Positions 50,228-58,684 of a stretch of DNA of 64,000 nucleotides are shown here, piece by piece. A program made the position numbers and the translations under genes. Position 1 is the stretch's first letter, and every line of letters starts with the position of its first letter. The notes beneath the pieces were generated by a model. It made no database searches, was not told the DNA's origin, and saw nothing but the letters and a program-made list of their open reading frames with translations. The DNA comes from JBGQMW01 sp963769845 (GTDB taxonomy: Archaea > Thermoproteota > Bathyarchaeia > Bathyarchaeales > Bathycorpusculaceae): assembly GCA_963769845.1 (NCBI GenBank), contig CAVYNL010000016.1, forward strand, positions 62,001 to 126,000, given 5' to 3'.

Positions 50228-51643
50228 TTGTTTGATAGCATGAACCTATGGACCACGAATCCTAAGAGCAGGAAAGGCGAACTCGGCAAGAAAGGCGTGT
50301 TTCTTTCGGCTATACTGTTAGTTGTAATCGTGCTTCTCGTTCTCTCGTCCGTCAGGCCGGTTAGTTCGCGTGAACAGGCCAGCGAAGCCAATCAGATACT
50401 GTTGATAGTGAGGCCCCTTGTTGTAATGAACCACTCGAAAGTCCAGAATGAAGAGCTGAACTTAAACGTTACAGCGATCAACGCGACTTCGCTTCATGGG
50501 TTCAAGCTGAACCTGAGCTACGACGCGGCATTGGTCAACTGCACTGATGTTCGGGCAGGCGATCTGCTTGAAACTGCCAGAAACACCACGATGCTTTACA
50601 CATACAATATCCCAGGGGACCTCTACGTTTCAGCAAACCTGACCTTTGCCGATCCTACAGCGAGCGGTAATGGAACCTTGGTTGAACTCACGTTCCGCGT
50701 GAGAGGCGAGGGTGAAACGATGTTTCATCTCTACGATGTGATTCTGTATGACTCGGCTGGATCGCCCTTGTCTTACGTGACTTATGATGGGTATTTTAAC
50801 AACAAGGTCAACTTTGACTTTTCAATGCCTCTGATTCTTCTTGCCGTTACCGTGGCCTCTGTGCTTTTGAATGGGAAAGTTGAGGGCAGGTTGAAGGGCG
50901 TTCTGGAGGAGAGGGAGTTTCGCGTTCGGGACGCGGTTCTGCTCGTCGGTATGATGACAATTATGATCGGGCTGATAGTTGTCGTCCGCCAGCTGAGCTT
51001 GATTCTGATGGTGCTGTTTCTGTTCGCCTATTCCATGCTTCTTTTCATATTTGGCTACATCTTTTCAAAGAATCGCTGGTACGTGGGCATAATAGCTCCG
51101 GCAGTCTTCATTCTGCTCTACGTCTTCTTCAGAGACAGTTATGTTTGGACCTACTACCTAAGCAACATTGTCGGCGTCGTCTTCGCTATTCTGATCACTC
51201 TGTACTTGGCAAGCTTGTTTACGTGGAAGACCACAGCTGTTTTCGGCGCGTTGATAACGGGGATGGACATCGTGCTGGTTCTGATAACGGGAACGATGGT
51301 TGAGGCCGCGAACGCTGCTAGGGGCTTGAGTTTGCCAGTGCTGGTTTCTGCGCCGCTTCTGCCGCCTATCGTGACGGGAAACGGGATAATCTTGATGAGT
51401 CTGGGGCTGGGCGACTTTTTCTTCGCAGGTTTGTTGGCTATTCAAAGCTACAAGAAGTACGGGAGACCGTTTGCGTTTCTGTGCATCATCGCAATGACTG
51501 TTTCATTCTTTGCTTTTGAAGCTTTTATACTGACTTTCAACGTGAGGGCTTTTCCAGGCACACTCATGATCATCTGCGGCTGGATACCTTTGATACTCTA
51601 TAAGCAGTTGAGAAACAGGAAAACTCATGAAAAAGTAAATTAA
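50228..51643 (+). CDS. Cohesin-like ectodomain fused to a presenilin-like GxGD membrane protease
   Basis: A 471-residue protein. A signal anchor (residues about 23-42) precedes an external beta-rich domain, residues 56-192, with a cohesin-like pattern (LLIVRPLVVMNHSKVQN, HGFKLNLSYDAALVNCTDVRAG) and at least seven N-glycosylation sequons. The rest is 8-9 membrane helices. Three of them carry presenilin/signal-peptide-peptidase motifs in the right order: a helix Asp at 347 (ITGMDIVLV), GLGD at 393-396 (SLGLGDFFFAGLL), and a PGTL at 443-446 where presenilins have PAL. The sequence TGTMVEAANAARGLSLPV between the aspartates matches the archaeal presenilin pattern. Start TTG 50228 or ATG 50240. Confidence 0.75.
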   Translation: MFDSMNLWTTNPKSRKGELGKKGVFLSAILLVVIVLLVLSSVRPVSSREQASEANQILLIVRPLVVMNHSKVQNEELNLNVTAINATSLHGFKLNLSYDAALVNCTDVRAGDLLETARNTTMLYTYNIPGDLYVSANLTFADPTASGNGTLVELTFRVRGEGETMFHLYDVILYDSAGSPLSYVTYDGYFNNKVNFDFSMPLILLAVTVASVLLNGKVEGRLKGVLEEREFRVRDAVLLVGMMTIMIGLIVVVRQLSLILMVLFLFAYSMLLFIFGYIFSKNRWYVGIIAPAVFILLYVFFRDSYVWTYYLSNIVGVVFAILITLYLASLFTWKTTAVFGALITGMDIVLVLITGTMVEAANAARGLSLPVLVSAPLLPPIVTGNGIILMSLGLGDFFFAGLLAIQSYKKYGRPFAFLCIIAMTVSFFAFEAFILTFNVRAFPGTLMIICGWIPLILYKQLRNRKTHEKVN

Positions 51644-51668
51644 CAAAATAGGAAAAACTCGGTCTGTT

Positions 51669-51986
51669 CTAGCCGAATAGTGCGCCGAGTCCCTCAAGTG
51701 CTGCTTCTTCTTTCTGTTTTTCGTCTTCTTTCTTCTTCTTTTCGTCCTCTTTCGGCTTGGCTTCTGCTGTCGGTGCGGCTGCTGCTGGTGCTGCTGGCGC
51801 GGCCATCATTGTTGGAGCAGACTTTATTGCTTCGTCGATTTTGACTTCTGCCAGAGAAACTACTAAAGCCTTGACTCGTACTGCATCAACGTTTATGCCG
51901 GCTGCTGTCATCACCTGCGTCAGGTTTGCCTCATTGATCTCTTTGCCCGCTTTGTGGAGGAGCATCGCAGCGTAGATGTATTCCAT
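51669..51986 (-). CDS. rpl12: Large-subunit ribosomal protein P1 (L12 stalk)
   Basis: A 105-residue acidic stalk protein. An N-terminal helical dimerisation domain (MEYIYAAMLLHKAGKEINE) is followed by an Ala/Pro hinge, a Lys/Glu-rich stretch and the conserved C-terminal tail LEGLGALFG that recruits translation GTPases. Last gene of the SecE-Spt5-L11-L1-L10-P1 operon. Confidence 0.95.
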   Translation of the reverse strand: MEYIYAAMLLHKAGKEINEANLTQVMTAAGINVDAVRVKALVVSLAEVKIDEAIKSAPTMMAAPAAPAAAAPTAEAKPKEDEKKKKEDEKQKEEAALEGLGALFG

Positions 51987-52013
51987 ACTTTTTCACCTCT
52001 CAAATCAAATATT

Positions 52014-52898
52014 TCAACTTTTTTCGGTAGGCACAGCCTTTTCCTGTAAGGTGGGCACTCTACTACTTAAACTTAACATTTCTGCATTGGCCTTTCTGAT
52101 CAGGTCCTCTATCGTTTCTTTCGTCGGTATTGCTGCGCCTATTGCGAGTGCATAGGCTTCTCTGTGAGCGACCTGTAGCAGCGCTGTCGTGCTTTCTTCC
52201 GTTGGATAAGCGATGCTCAGAGACAGTGCAAAGGAATCAGCGTAAGCTTTCTCCACGTTTTGTCTGGTTCCTGCAACGTTCACCTTGAGTTGTTCTTGAG
52301 TGATAACTAGACCTTCGTCGAAGGCATAACTCATTGCCAGGCCAGATTCAACTGGTTTTACTCCCAGTTTGGACAAGACACTGGCAAGCCTTTCTGAGAT
52401 TACTTCGCCCTTCCTGACGACCAATGTGTCCTTGCTTATCCAGACGCTGCCAGACTCGATTCTCGTTGGCAGACCCGCCGCATTCAGCTGGCTAATCACA
52501 GGGCCAGGAGGCTGTCCCGTGTTGCCAGCGGGAATTAAGACGTCGAAGGCAGCGATGTCCCCGGATTTTGCGGTGGTCTTGACTTTGCCTTTTTCCAGCG
52601 TAAGAGCGAGCTTGAACGGGTTCAGGTCGGTGAAAATGTAGATGTTGGATCCTTCAAGGTGTTCCTCAAGTTTTTTCAGCTCAGGCTTGTCCTTGCATTT
52701 TTCGATTGCCATTTTCATCAGGGTGTTCTTTATAACTCTCATGAATACTTTGTCCGCTAGGTTTTTCTTGAACTCTTGTAGCTGTGCGGCTCTCACTTTC
52801 TGCAGGCTGGCAATTGCCAGGACTTTGTGCTCGTTGATAAGCTGCGCTATTTCTTCGACTTCCTTGACTTTCTGCTGCAGGACTTGTTCGGATGGCAT
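52014..52898 (-). CDS. rpl10: Large-subunit ribosomal protein L10 (P0), without the acidic tail
   Basis: A 294-residue stalk base protein. The rRNA-binding domain (LAIASLQKVRAAQLQEFKK) and the P1-binding helices (EAYALAIGAAIPTKETIEDLI) are visible. It ends RVPTLQEKAVPTEKS. Most archaeal P0 proteins continue with a charged stretch and the GLGALFG tail also found in P1, and none is encoded here. Only 27 bases separate its stop from the P1 gene, and no frameshift would reveal a tail. Confidence 0.93.
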   Translation of the reverse strand: MPSEQVLQQKVKEVEEIAQLINEHKVLAIASLQKVRAAQLQEFKKNLADKVFMRVIKNTLMKMAIEKCKDKPELKKLEEHLEGSNIYIFTDLNPFKLALTLEKGKVKTTAKSGDIAAFDVLIPAGNTGQPPGPVISQLNAAGLPTRIESGSVWISKDTLVVRKGEVISERLASVLSKLGVKPVESGLAMSYAFDEGLVITQEQLKVNVAGTRQNVEKAYADSFALSLSIAYPTEESTTALLQVAHREAYALAIGAAIPTKETIEDLIRKANAEMLSLSSRVPTLQEKAVPTEKS

Positions 52899-52913
52899 TG
52901 GCTTTCCTCTTCA

Positions 52914-53564
52914 TCACGGCTTGATCTTCACAGGAGTGCCCATTGCTGTTTTTACGTAGGCAAATCTGATGTTTTTCGTTCCTTTTTTAAGTTTTCCTTC
53001 AAGGATCTTCAGAATCGCCTGGATGTTCTCGGCGATTTCCTCGTCCTTCATGTTTTCCATCGCGACTCGGTTTTGGATGATCGGCTGATTGCGCAGTCTG
53101 ACGACGATAGTCTTCCTGTATTTCTTCATTAAACCCGAAATGTCTGCGCTTGGTGGGACAGGCAGAGGCATTTTCCCTCTTGGACCCAAAACTGGACCAA
53201 GAACCTTGCCTACCAATGGCATCAACGGAGCTTCAGCGATAAAAACGTCGTAGCCATTGGCTATTTTCCGCATATCCTGCTTCTTGCCGCCTAAAGCCTC
53301 AAGCTCACTTCTCTCGATCACACGGTCAGCTTTTGCATTCCTTGCTTTCATCGCCAACTCTCCGGAAGCAATGACACATATCTTGTTAAGCTTCTCAAGA
53401 GGATGGGGCAATTCGAGAACTTCCTGTATCTTGCCTTCGGGCGATTTCATGTCAACGTCGTGCAGTTTAAGGATGAGCTCTACCGACTGGTTAAACTTCC
53501 TTTTCTCCGATTTCTCCTTCGCTTCTTTGACTGCGGCAAGTATCGTTTTTTGGTCCAAGGGCAT
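52914..53564 (-). CDS. rpl1: Large-subunit ribosomal protein L1
   Basis: A 216-residue protein of the L1 stalk, also a known translational repressor of its own operon in archaea. Motifs include LGPRGKMPLPVPP and RNQPIIQNRVAMENMKDEEIAENI. It is 110 bases downstream of L11, a gap in which an autoregulatory leader could reside. The stop is 15 bases before the L10 start. Confidence 0.95.
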   Translation of the reverse strand: MPLDQKTILAAVKEAKEKSEKRKFNQSVELILKLHDVDMKSPEGKIQEVLELPHPLEKLNKICVIASGELAMKARNAKADRVIERSELEALGGKKQDMRKIANGYDVFIAEAPLMPLVGKVLGPVLGPRGKMPLPVPPSADISGLMKKYRKTIVVRLRNQPIIQNRVAMENMKDEEIAENIQAILKILEGKLKKGTKNIRFAYVKTAMGTPVKIKP

Positions 53565-53674
53565 CTTATAGGCCTCGTGCCAATGAGGGAATGGGATGCA
53601 GTTATAAAAGTATTCTCATGCTATTGACTCTTACTAGATATGTTGGCGCGTGCGGTGTGAGTTGGAGGCTTGTG

Positions 53675-54163
53675 TCAGTCTTGGCTGAATTTGTCGTCGT
53701 ATGTGCCTTGGTCTATCTCGCGTTGCACTTCTCGGGGGTCCTTGCTCTCAGCGGTTACTCCCATGCTAACGCAGACTCCGAGGATCTCCTTCGCCGCAGA
53801 TTTCAGGGTTTTAGACAGTAGTTCTGGGCGTTTCATTTTGGCTATACGTACTACCTGGTCTATAGTCAAGTTTCCGACTTTTGCTGTGCTTGGAGTTGCT
53901 GAGCCTTTTTCGATTTTTAGTTCGCTGACGATGAGCGCGGAGGCTGTTGGAGTTCCGACAGTTACTTCGAACTCTTTGGTGTCTGGGTCCACGAGTACTT
54001 TTACGGGGACCTTCATTCCTGAGTAGTCTTTTGTTAGTTCGTTTATTTTGTTGACGATTAACATGACGTTTACGCCTAGAGGGCCGAGTGCTGGACCAAG
54101 GGGTGGGCCTGCGTTTGCTTGTCCTCCGGCGACAAGTAGTTCCACGGTTTTTTTGTCTGCCAT
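53675..54163 (-). CDS. rpl11: Large-subunit ribosomal protein L11
   Basis: A 162-residue protein of the GTPase-associated centre. It carries ELLVAGGQANAGPPLGPALGPLGVN and, later, KEILGVCVSMGVTAESKDPREVQREID. ATG 54163 is the start; the GTG 12 bases upstream overlaps the Spt5 stop. Confidence 0.95.
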   Translation of the reverse strand: MADKKTVELLVAGGQANAGPPLGPALGPLGVNVMLIVNKINELTKDYSGMKVPVKVLVDPDTKEFEVTVGTPTASALIVSELKIEKGSATPSTAKVGNLTIDQVVRIAKMKRPELLSKTLKSAAKEILGVCVSMGVTAESKDPREVQREIDQGTYDDKFSQD

Positions 54164-54164
54164 T

Positions 54165-54653
54165 TTATGTTTCACCAGTGCTTTCGGGTTTTGCTCTTTC
54201 GACCAGTTTGACGTAGTCAGAGTTGACTGTTATCGGTAGGGTAAATGTCGCTTCTAGTAGTTCAAGGGTGACTTCTGCTTTTGTTTTGTCGATTCTAGTT
54301 ATCTTGGCGCGCATGCTTTTGAACGGGCCGCCAGTTATTTCGACTATGTCGTTCTCGTTCAGTTCTTCGATTATTGGTTTTTTTACGATGTATCTTTCAA
54401 TCTCTGAGAAAGTGACAATGCCTGGGATTCTTGAACGCACGTGTTTTATGCCTGCTATGGCATCCTCAACGAAGTGTGGGCCTTCAGCTTCCATGAAGAC
54501 GTATCCCTTGAGGGTTTCGGGTACCAGGATGGCTTTGATGGGTATCTTGTTCATTTCAACCTTGGCAGCGACAAGTCTGGCTACGTTCTTCTCCTGGCCC
54601 GTTGTTGTTTTTACCGCAAAAATTTTTGTGGGGAACTCTTCGTGCTGCTCCAT
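54165..54653 (-). CDS. spt5: Transcription elongation factor Spt5 (NusG homologue)
   Basis: A 162-residue protein: NGN domain (IFAVKTTTGQEKNVARLVAAK ... LKGYVFMEAEGPHFVEDAI), then a KOW motif (ENDIVEITGGPFKSMRAKITRIDKTKAEVTLELLEA). It pairs with Spt4 to close the polymerase clamp. It is the second gene of the stalk operon after SecE, the usual archaeal order. Confidence 0.95.
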   Translation of the reverse strand: MEQHEEFPTKIFAVKTTTGQEKNVARLVAAKVEMNKIPIKAILVPETLKGYVFMEAEGPHFVEDAIAGIKHVRSRIPGIVTFSEIERYIVKKPIIEELNENDIVEITGGPFKSMRAKITRIDKTKAEVTLELLEATFTLPITVNSDYVKLVERAKPESTGET

Positions 54654-54667
54654 TCAATCTTTTCCCT

Positions 54668-54856
54668 CTAGGTTGTTGTAGTAGCAGTGCCTGGCTGCAG
54701 TACGGAAGACAATAGTTTAATGACGAAACCAATCAGTCCTATTGCTCCTATTCCCAAGAGGCATATCTTTATTGACAGCCATAACTCGCTTCTTCCAGGT
54801 TTGACTGCAAGCTTTATTGTTCTTGCACATTGAGCCAAGAAATCTCTGAGACCCAT
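54668..54856 (-). CDS. secE: Preprotein translocase subunit SecE (Sec61 gamma)
   Basis: A 62-residue protein with an amphipathic helix (FLAQCARTIKLAVKPGRSELW) and one membrane helix (IKICLLGIGAIGLIGFVIKLLS). I use ATG 54856. A GATATAAA at 54886-54893 (TTTATATC on the minus strand) is the promoter for the operon and lies 30 bases upstream. Confidence 0.9.
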   Translation of the reverse strand: MGLRDFLAQCARTIKLAVKPGRSELWLSIKICLLGIGAIGLIGFVIKLLSSVLQPGTATTTT

Positions 54857-54885
54857 TTTTCTTCGCCTTTTCAACATTCCAATTT

Positions 54886-54893
54886 GATATAAA
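54886..54893 (-). promoter_or_regulatory. TATA box of the SecE-Spt5-L11-L1-L10-P1 operon
   Basis: TTTATATC, preceded by AACG, on the minus strand 30 bases upstream of the secE ATG. Confidence 0.6.
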
Positions 54894-54989
54894 CGTTACT
54901 GTAGGCCCTCATAGATAAACCCATTCCCATTAACTTTTCTCTCATTCTTCTGATGTGAGGGCATTGTCGTAGACTCTATGGTCCAATGT

Positions 54990-55811
54990 TCAGGCTTTTT
55001 CTGTTTGGAGATCTGTCTTCTCGATGCTTTCCATGAGTCTGGGCTTGTCTTCTCCCTTTATCCCCTTCCAGTCTAGGATTATAGCTTCTACTTTCTCGTA
55101 TGTTCTTTGGATACATTTCTTCAGCATTACTTCATCTGTCTGTGAAACAGCGTATTTGGGGATCATGTGTCCAAAGGCCATGTTCTTTTCGAGAGCAAGA
55201 TGAGTGAACTTGTAGTTGTAATGAGGCCCACCTATGCCGAGGACTGTTCTTGCAGGAGAATTGCCGAATGTTGAGATTGCTTCCATCGTGGCGTGTGCAA
55301 CGACATCGGCGGCATCCTCGTTTTTCCATTGTTCTGCAGAGCTTCCCAACTCCGCGAACATCGTCGGTACATTCAAAGACGGTCCGTGATGGGTGCCTTC
55401 GTAGGAGACATCATAGTCAAGCTTTCTTTCCTGTTTGATCCGCATCATTTCTTTCAGAGCTTCTCTCATAGCGTTTGCCGGAGAGATCGAGACTTCCCTC
55501 GGGATTCCCCCATGCTGAGCGTCACCAAGGTTGCCGGGCGTATGAACTGACAGCGTTGGCTTTCCGCTGATGCTGCTGTGTCTGGAGATGAAAACCGCCA
55601 AGTCCACATCTGCGAATTGGTCTGTCAAATTCTGGGCATGGATAGACTCGCTGTTCAGCGTGACAAGTCTGACTTGTTTGTGGTTGATTTCAGTCTCATA
55701 GATGGATTCGTGTTCCATCTTTGCTGCTTCTTTGAAATTGTAGTTTTTCAGGATCTGTCTTTTGATGTTGAGGCTTGCGGGGTCCTTATTTGAGGCGACA
55801 ACCAGAATCAT
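54990..55811 (-). CDS. dtdA: D-aminoacyl-tRNA deacylase
   Basis: Removes D-amino acids mischarged to tRNA. The 273-residue archaeal/plant-type enzyme shows ILVVASNKDPAS, FISRHSSISGKPTLSVHTPGN, and the conserved YEGTHHGPSLNVPTMFAELGSS and VLGIGGPHYNYKFT. Zn2+-dependent. It diverges from the carbamoyltransferase gene. Confidence 0.93.
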   Translation of the reverse strand: MILVVASNKDPASLNIKRQILKNYNFKEAAKMEHESIYETEINHKQVRLVTLNSESIHAQNLTDQFADVDLAVFISRHSSISGKPTLSVHTPGNLGDAQHGGIPREVSISPANAMREALKEMMRIKQERKLDYDVSYEGTHHGPSLNVPTMFAELGSSAEQWKNEDAADVVAHATMEAISTFGNSPARTVLGIGGPHYNYKFTHLALEKNMAFGHMIPKYAVSQTDEVMLKKCIQRTYEKVEAIILDWKGIKGEDKPRLMESIEKTDLQTEKA

Positions 55812-55851
55812 TCGTTTTTCTTCCTAGTGGAACGTGTAAGATTCTCAGTAA

Positions 55852-55875
55852 AAGGTTTCCATAAACCTTATAATT
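55852..55875 (+). promoter_or_regulatory. Inverted repeat overlapping a TATA box before the carbamoyltransferase gene
   Basis: AAGGTTT-CCAT-AAACCTT is a 7-base perfect inverted repeat with a 4-base spacer at 55852-55869. It overlaps CCTTATAATT, the likely TATA box (55866-55875), 47 bases before the chosen ATG. A protein bound here would block TBP, so repression is plausible. Confidence 0.45.
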
Positions 55876-55921
55876 GTTAGATGCGGTTGAAGCCTTCAGA
55901 GCCCAGCATAGGGGTGGAAAC

Positions 55922-56836
55922 ATGCATTTGATCAATTTCAAAGAGTTGAACGGACCGCAGCTTACAGCGATGATTGAGAAAGGAATTGAGATCAAACATG
56001 ATCCTGAAAAGTTTTCGAAGGCTTTGGCAGGCAAGTCTCTGGCTTTGATTTTCCAGAAGACTTCCACACGGACTAGAGTTTCCTTTGAAGTTGCCATGAC
56101 TCAACTCGGCGGTCATGGGCTCTATATTGATTGGAGGACCACGAACTTTGCCTTGGCTGACATCGGTGATGAGACGCAGTATCTTTCCAGGAATGTTGAC
56201 TGTATAATGGCTAGGCTGATGCGGAACGCTGATCTGCAGCAGATGGCCAAGGCTTCACGCGTGCCCGTGATTAATGGTTGTGATGAGAAGTATCATCCGA
56301 GTCAAGCGATAGCAGATTTGATTACTGTGAAAGAAAAGAAGGGCAGGCTGAAGGGAGCCAAGCTCGTCTACATCGGCATTCATAACAACACGTGCAACTC
56401 GCTTGTTGAGGGCTGCACGAAGACTGGTGTCAAGATAGTCACGGTGACTCCGATATTCAATGAGCCAACTAGAGATGATGAGCTCCTCGAGGAGGCTAAG
56501 AGGAGTGGACTGTGGGAGACAACGTTAGACGTAAAACAGGCTGTGAAAGACGCCGATTTTGTCTATACGGACACGTGGGTTGACATGGAGTTTTTCACCG
56601 ACCCCAAGTTTGCCGCGGAGAAGGAGAAGCGTTTGAAAATGATGATGCCTTACCAGATAAACAAGGAACTGCTCAAGGGTAGCAACGCTTACGTTATGCA
56701 TGACATGCCTATTCACCGGGGATACGAGATAACTGCGGATGCAGTCGAAAGTCCGAGGTCAGTGATATACGAGCAAAGTGAGAACCGGTTGTACTCTGCC
56801 AAAACAATACTCCTGAAATTGTTGGGGAAGTACTAG
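55922..56836 (+). CDS. Ornithine carbamoyltransferase-like transcarbamylase, unusual substrate site
   Basis: A 304-residue aspartate/ornithine carbamoyltransferase-family enzyme. The carbamoyl phosphate motif is STRTR (48-52) in FQKTSTRTRVSFEVAMTQLGG, and HPSQ (125-128) is intact. The second-substrate motifs differ: where OTC has DxWxSMG this has DTWVDME (217-223), and where OTC has HCLP this has HDMP (260-263). It therefore belongs to the family but its acceptor may not be ornithine. ATG 55922 is chosen because GGTGG precedes it; ATG 55874 would overlap the TATA box. Confidence 0.82.
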   Translation: MHLINFKELNGPQLTAMIEKGIEIKHDPEKFSKALAGKSLALIFQKTSTRTRVSFEVAMTQLGGHGLYIDWRTTNFALADIGDETQYLSRNVDCIMARLMRNADLQQMAKASRVPVINGCDEKYHPSQAIADLITVKEKKGRLKGAKLVYIGIHNNTCNSLVEGCTKTGVKIVTVTPIFNEPTRDDELLEEAKRSGLWETTLDVKQAVKDADFVYTDTWVDMEFFTDPKFAAEKEKRLKMMMPYQINKELLKGSNAYVMHDMPIHRGYEITADAVESPRSVIYEQSENRLYSAKTILLKLLGKY

Positions 56837-56837
56837 A

Positions 56838-57605
56838 TTACTCGATTATTCGTTTGAAGCTTATCGAGGCAAGAATGAACATTACGATGTCGAATACTGC
56901 GATCGCTGCCAAGTCGACTAGAAGGTTTGTGAGGTCTCCTGTTATCATCAGTCCTCTTGTTGCGTCGACCACGTAGCTCATTGGGTTGACGGCTGAGAAG
57001 TATTGAAGAGCTTGTGGCATCATCTGGAGTGGGTACAGTGCGTTGCTTGCGAAGAAGAGTGGCATTATTATGGCTTGGCCTATGCCCATGAATCTTTCTC
57101 TGGTTTTCATGAATGATGCGACTAGTATTGATATCGCTGCGAAGCCTCCTGAAGCGAAGAATATGATTATGAAGGCTGAGATGAAGTAGGCTGCGTTGGG
57201 GTAGAATCTGACGCCGATGATTAGGGCGACTGGCACTATTATCAAGCCCTGGAATATTGCTCTGACGCCTGAGGCCATTGAGCGGCCGATGACTGTGGCG
57301 TATCTGGAGGCAGGCGTGACCAGGAGTTTCTTGAGGATTCCTGAGTCTCTTTCCCAGACCATCATTAGGCCGTAGAAGATGCACAGGAAGGTTGTCGATT
57401 GGATCAGTACGCCTGGGGTTATGAAGTCTGTGTAGGGTATGCCTCCGGGAGTGGGTATTCCTCTGACGGAGCCCATGACTGGGCCGAAGACGACGATCCA
57501 CAGGACCGGTTGGACGGCTCTGAAGTAGAGTTCTGTTCTGTCGTGTCTTAGTCTTCTCAGCTCGAGTTCGATCATCACGAACATGTTTCGGACGGCGTCT
57601 CTCAT
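56838..57605 (-). CDS. ABC-2 type transporter permease
   Basis: A 255-residue permease with six membrane helices. The conserved ABC-2 region includes YTDFITPGVLIQST near the middle and FFASNALYPLQMMPQALQYFSAVNPMSYVVDATRG near the C-terminus. It follows its ATPase by three bases. Substrate unknown; lipid, drug or polysaccharide export are options. It is almost touching the end of the convergent carbamoyltransferase gene. Confidence 0.88.
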   Translation of the reverse strand: MRDAVRNMFVMIELELRRLRHDRTELYFRAVQPVLWIVVFGPVMGSVRGIPTPGGIPYTDFITPGVLIQSTTFLCIFYGLMMVWERDSGILKKLLVTPASRYATVIGRSMASGVRAIFQGLIIVPVALIIGVRFYPNAAYFISAFIIIFFASGGFAAISILVASFMKTRERFMGIGQAIIMPLFFASNALYPLQMMPQALQYFSAVNPMSYVVDATRGLMITGDLTNLLVDLAAIAVFDIVMFILASISFKRIIE

Positions 57606-57608
57606 TGT

Positions 57609-58616
57609 TTATCCTTTCCTTATCATCCGTCTCATTTGAGTAACCTCGCTGATGCGGCCGCTTGTTTCGAGTCTGGTTCCTGCGTATTTTAGGAAAACGT
57701 CGTCGAGGGTTGGTTTTGTGATGGAGATTTTCTCTGTCTTGATGCCCTCGCTTCTGAGCAGCTCCATTATGCATGGTAAGCTTGTTTCGGCGTCTTCGAC
57801 GAGGATGCTTAGTTCTGAATCGGTCAGAATGACGTCCTTAACTGTCTCTGCGCTTCTTAGTTTTCGGAGGGATTCTTCTGCGACATCGGCATTCTGCAGG
57901 TTGAACAGTATGACTTCGCCTCCAAGTGAGCGTTTGAGTTCTTCTGCTGTGCCCTGTTTGACTATTTTTCCCCTGTTGATTATTGCTATCCTGTCGGAGT
58001 ACAGGTCGGCTTCGTCCATGTAATGGGTATTGAAGAACACAGTTACGCCGTGCTGTTTCTTGAAGCTCGTAAGTCTCTCCCATACGACTTTCTTGGCTGA
58101 TGGATCAAGACCGATAGTCGGCTCGTCTAGAAACATGATCTTGGGCTTGATGAGCATGGCGCTGGCAATTTCCAGTCTTCTGACCATTCCGCCCGAGTAG
58201 GTGTTTACGAGGTTGTCGGCGACTTCGTCTAATCCCATGTTTTCCAAAGCTTCATGAATGATGTTTTCCCTTACTTGAGATTGGATGCCGAAAATCTTTG
58301 CGTACACGAGCAGGTTTTCGTAGCCGCTTATATCGGTCCAGACGCTCATCTCTTGCGGGACATAGCTTATTAATCGTCTTATCTTGCTGCCTTCTCGTGT
58401 GACGTTCAAACCGAAAACGTAGGCCTCGCCGGATGTTGGTCTCAGTTGCGTCGTCAAGATTCTGATTAGGGTTGTTTTTCCAGCGCCGTTGGGCCCGAGC
58501 AGTGCGAATGCGATACCGGCTTCGACGGTTAGGTCTATGCCGTCTAGTGCTCTGGTTTCTCCCTTGTAGACTTTCACTAGGTTTCTGGTGTCGACGGCAG
58601 AGTAAGGTTTTTCCAT
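57609..58616 (-). CDS. ABC transporter ATP-binding protein (DrrA-like)
   Basis: A 335-residue ATPase: Walker A LLGPNGAGKTTLIRIL, Q-loop SYVPQEMSVW, signature NTYSGGMVRRLEIASAML, Walker B IMFLDEPTIGLD, H-loop FFNTHYMDE. A C-terminal extension of about 85 residues (VEDAETSLPCIMELLRSEGIKTEKISITKPTLDDVFL) is typical of DrrA-like exporters. Partner of the permease downstream. Confidence 0.92.
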   Translation of the reverse strand: MEKPYSAVDTRNLVKVYKGETRALDGIDLTVEAGIAFALLGPNGAGKTTLIRILTTQLRPTSGEAYVFGLNVTREGSKIRRLISYVPQEMSVWTDISGYENLLVYAKIFGIQSQVRENIIHEALENMGLDEVADNLVNTYSGGMVRRLEIASAMLIKPKIMFLDEPTIGLDPSAKKVVWERLTSFKKQHGVTVFFNTHYMDEADLYSDRIAIINRGKIVKQGTAEELKRSLGGEVILFNLQNADVAEESLRKLRSAETVKDVILTDSELSILVEDAETSLPCIMELLRSEGIKTEKISITKPTLDDVFLKYAGTRLETSGRISEVTQMRRMIRKG

Positions 58617-58684
58617 GCTTTGTCCGGCTGTTAGCTGGTGAAAATGTAGGTTGGATAAAAGGTTGTTTGTTCGGCGGGTTGTTT

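Noticed and set aside
56833..57774. 313-codon minus-strand frame
   Set aside because: Shadow of the ABC permease/ATPase genes in another frame; composition dominated by Arg, His and Asn, no hydrophobic segments.
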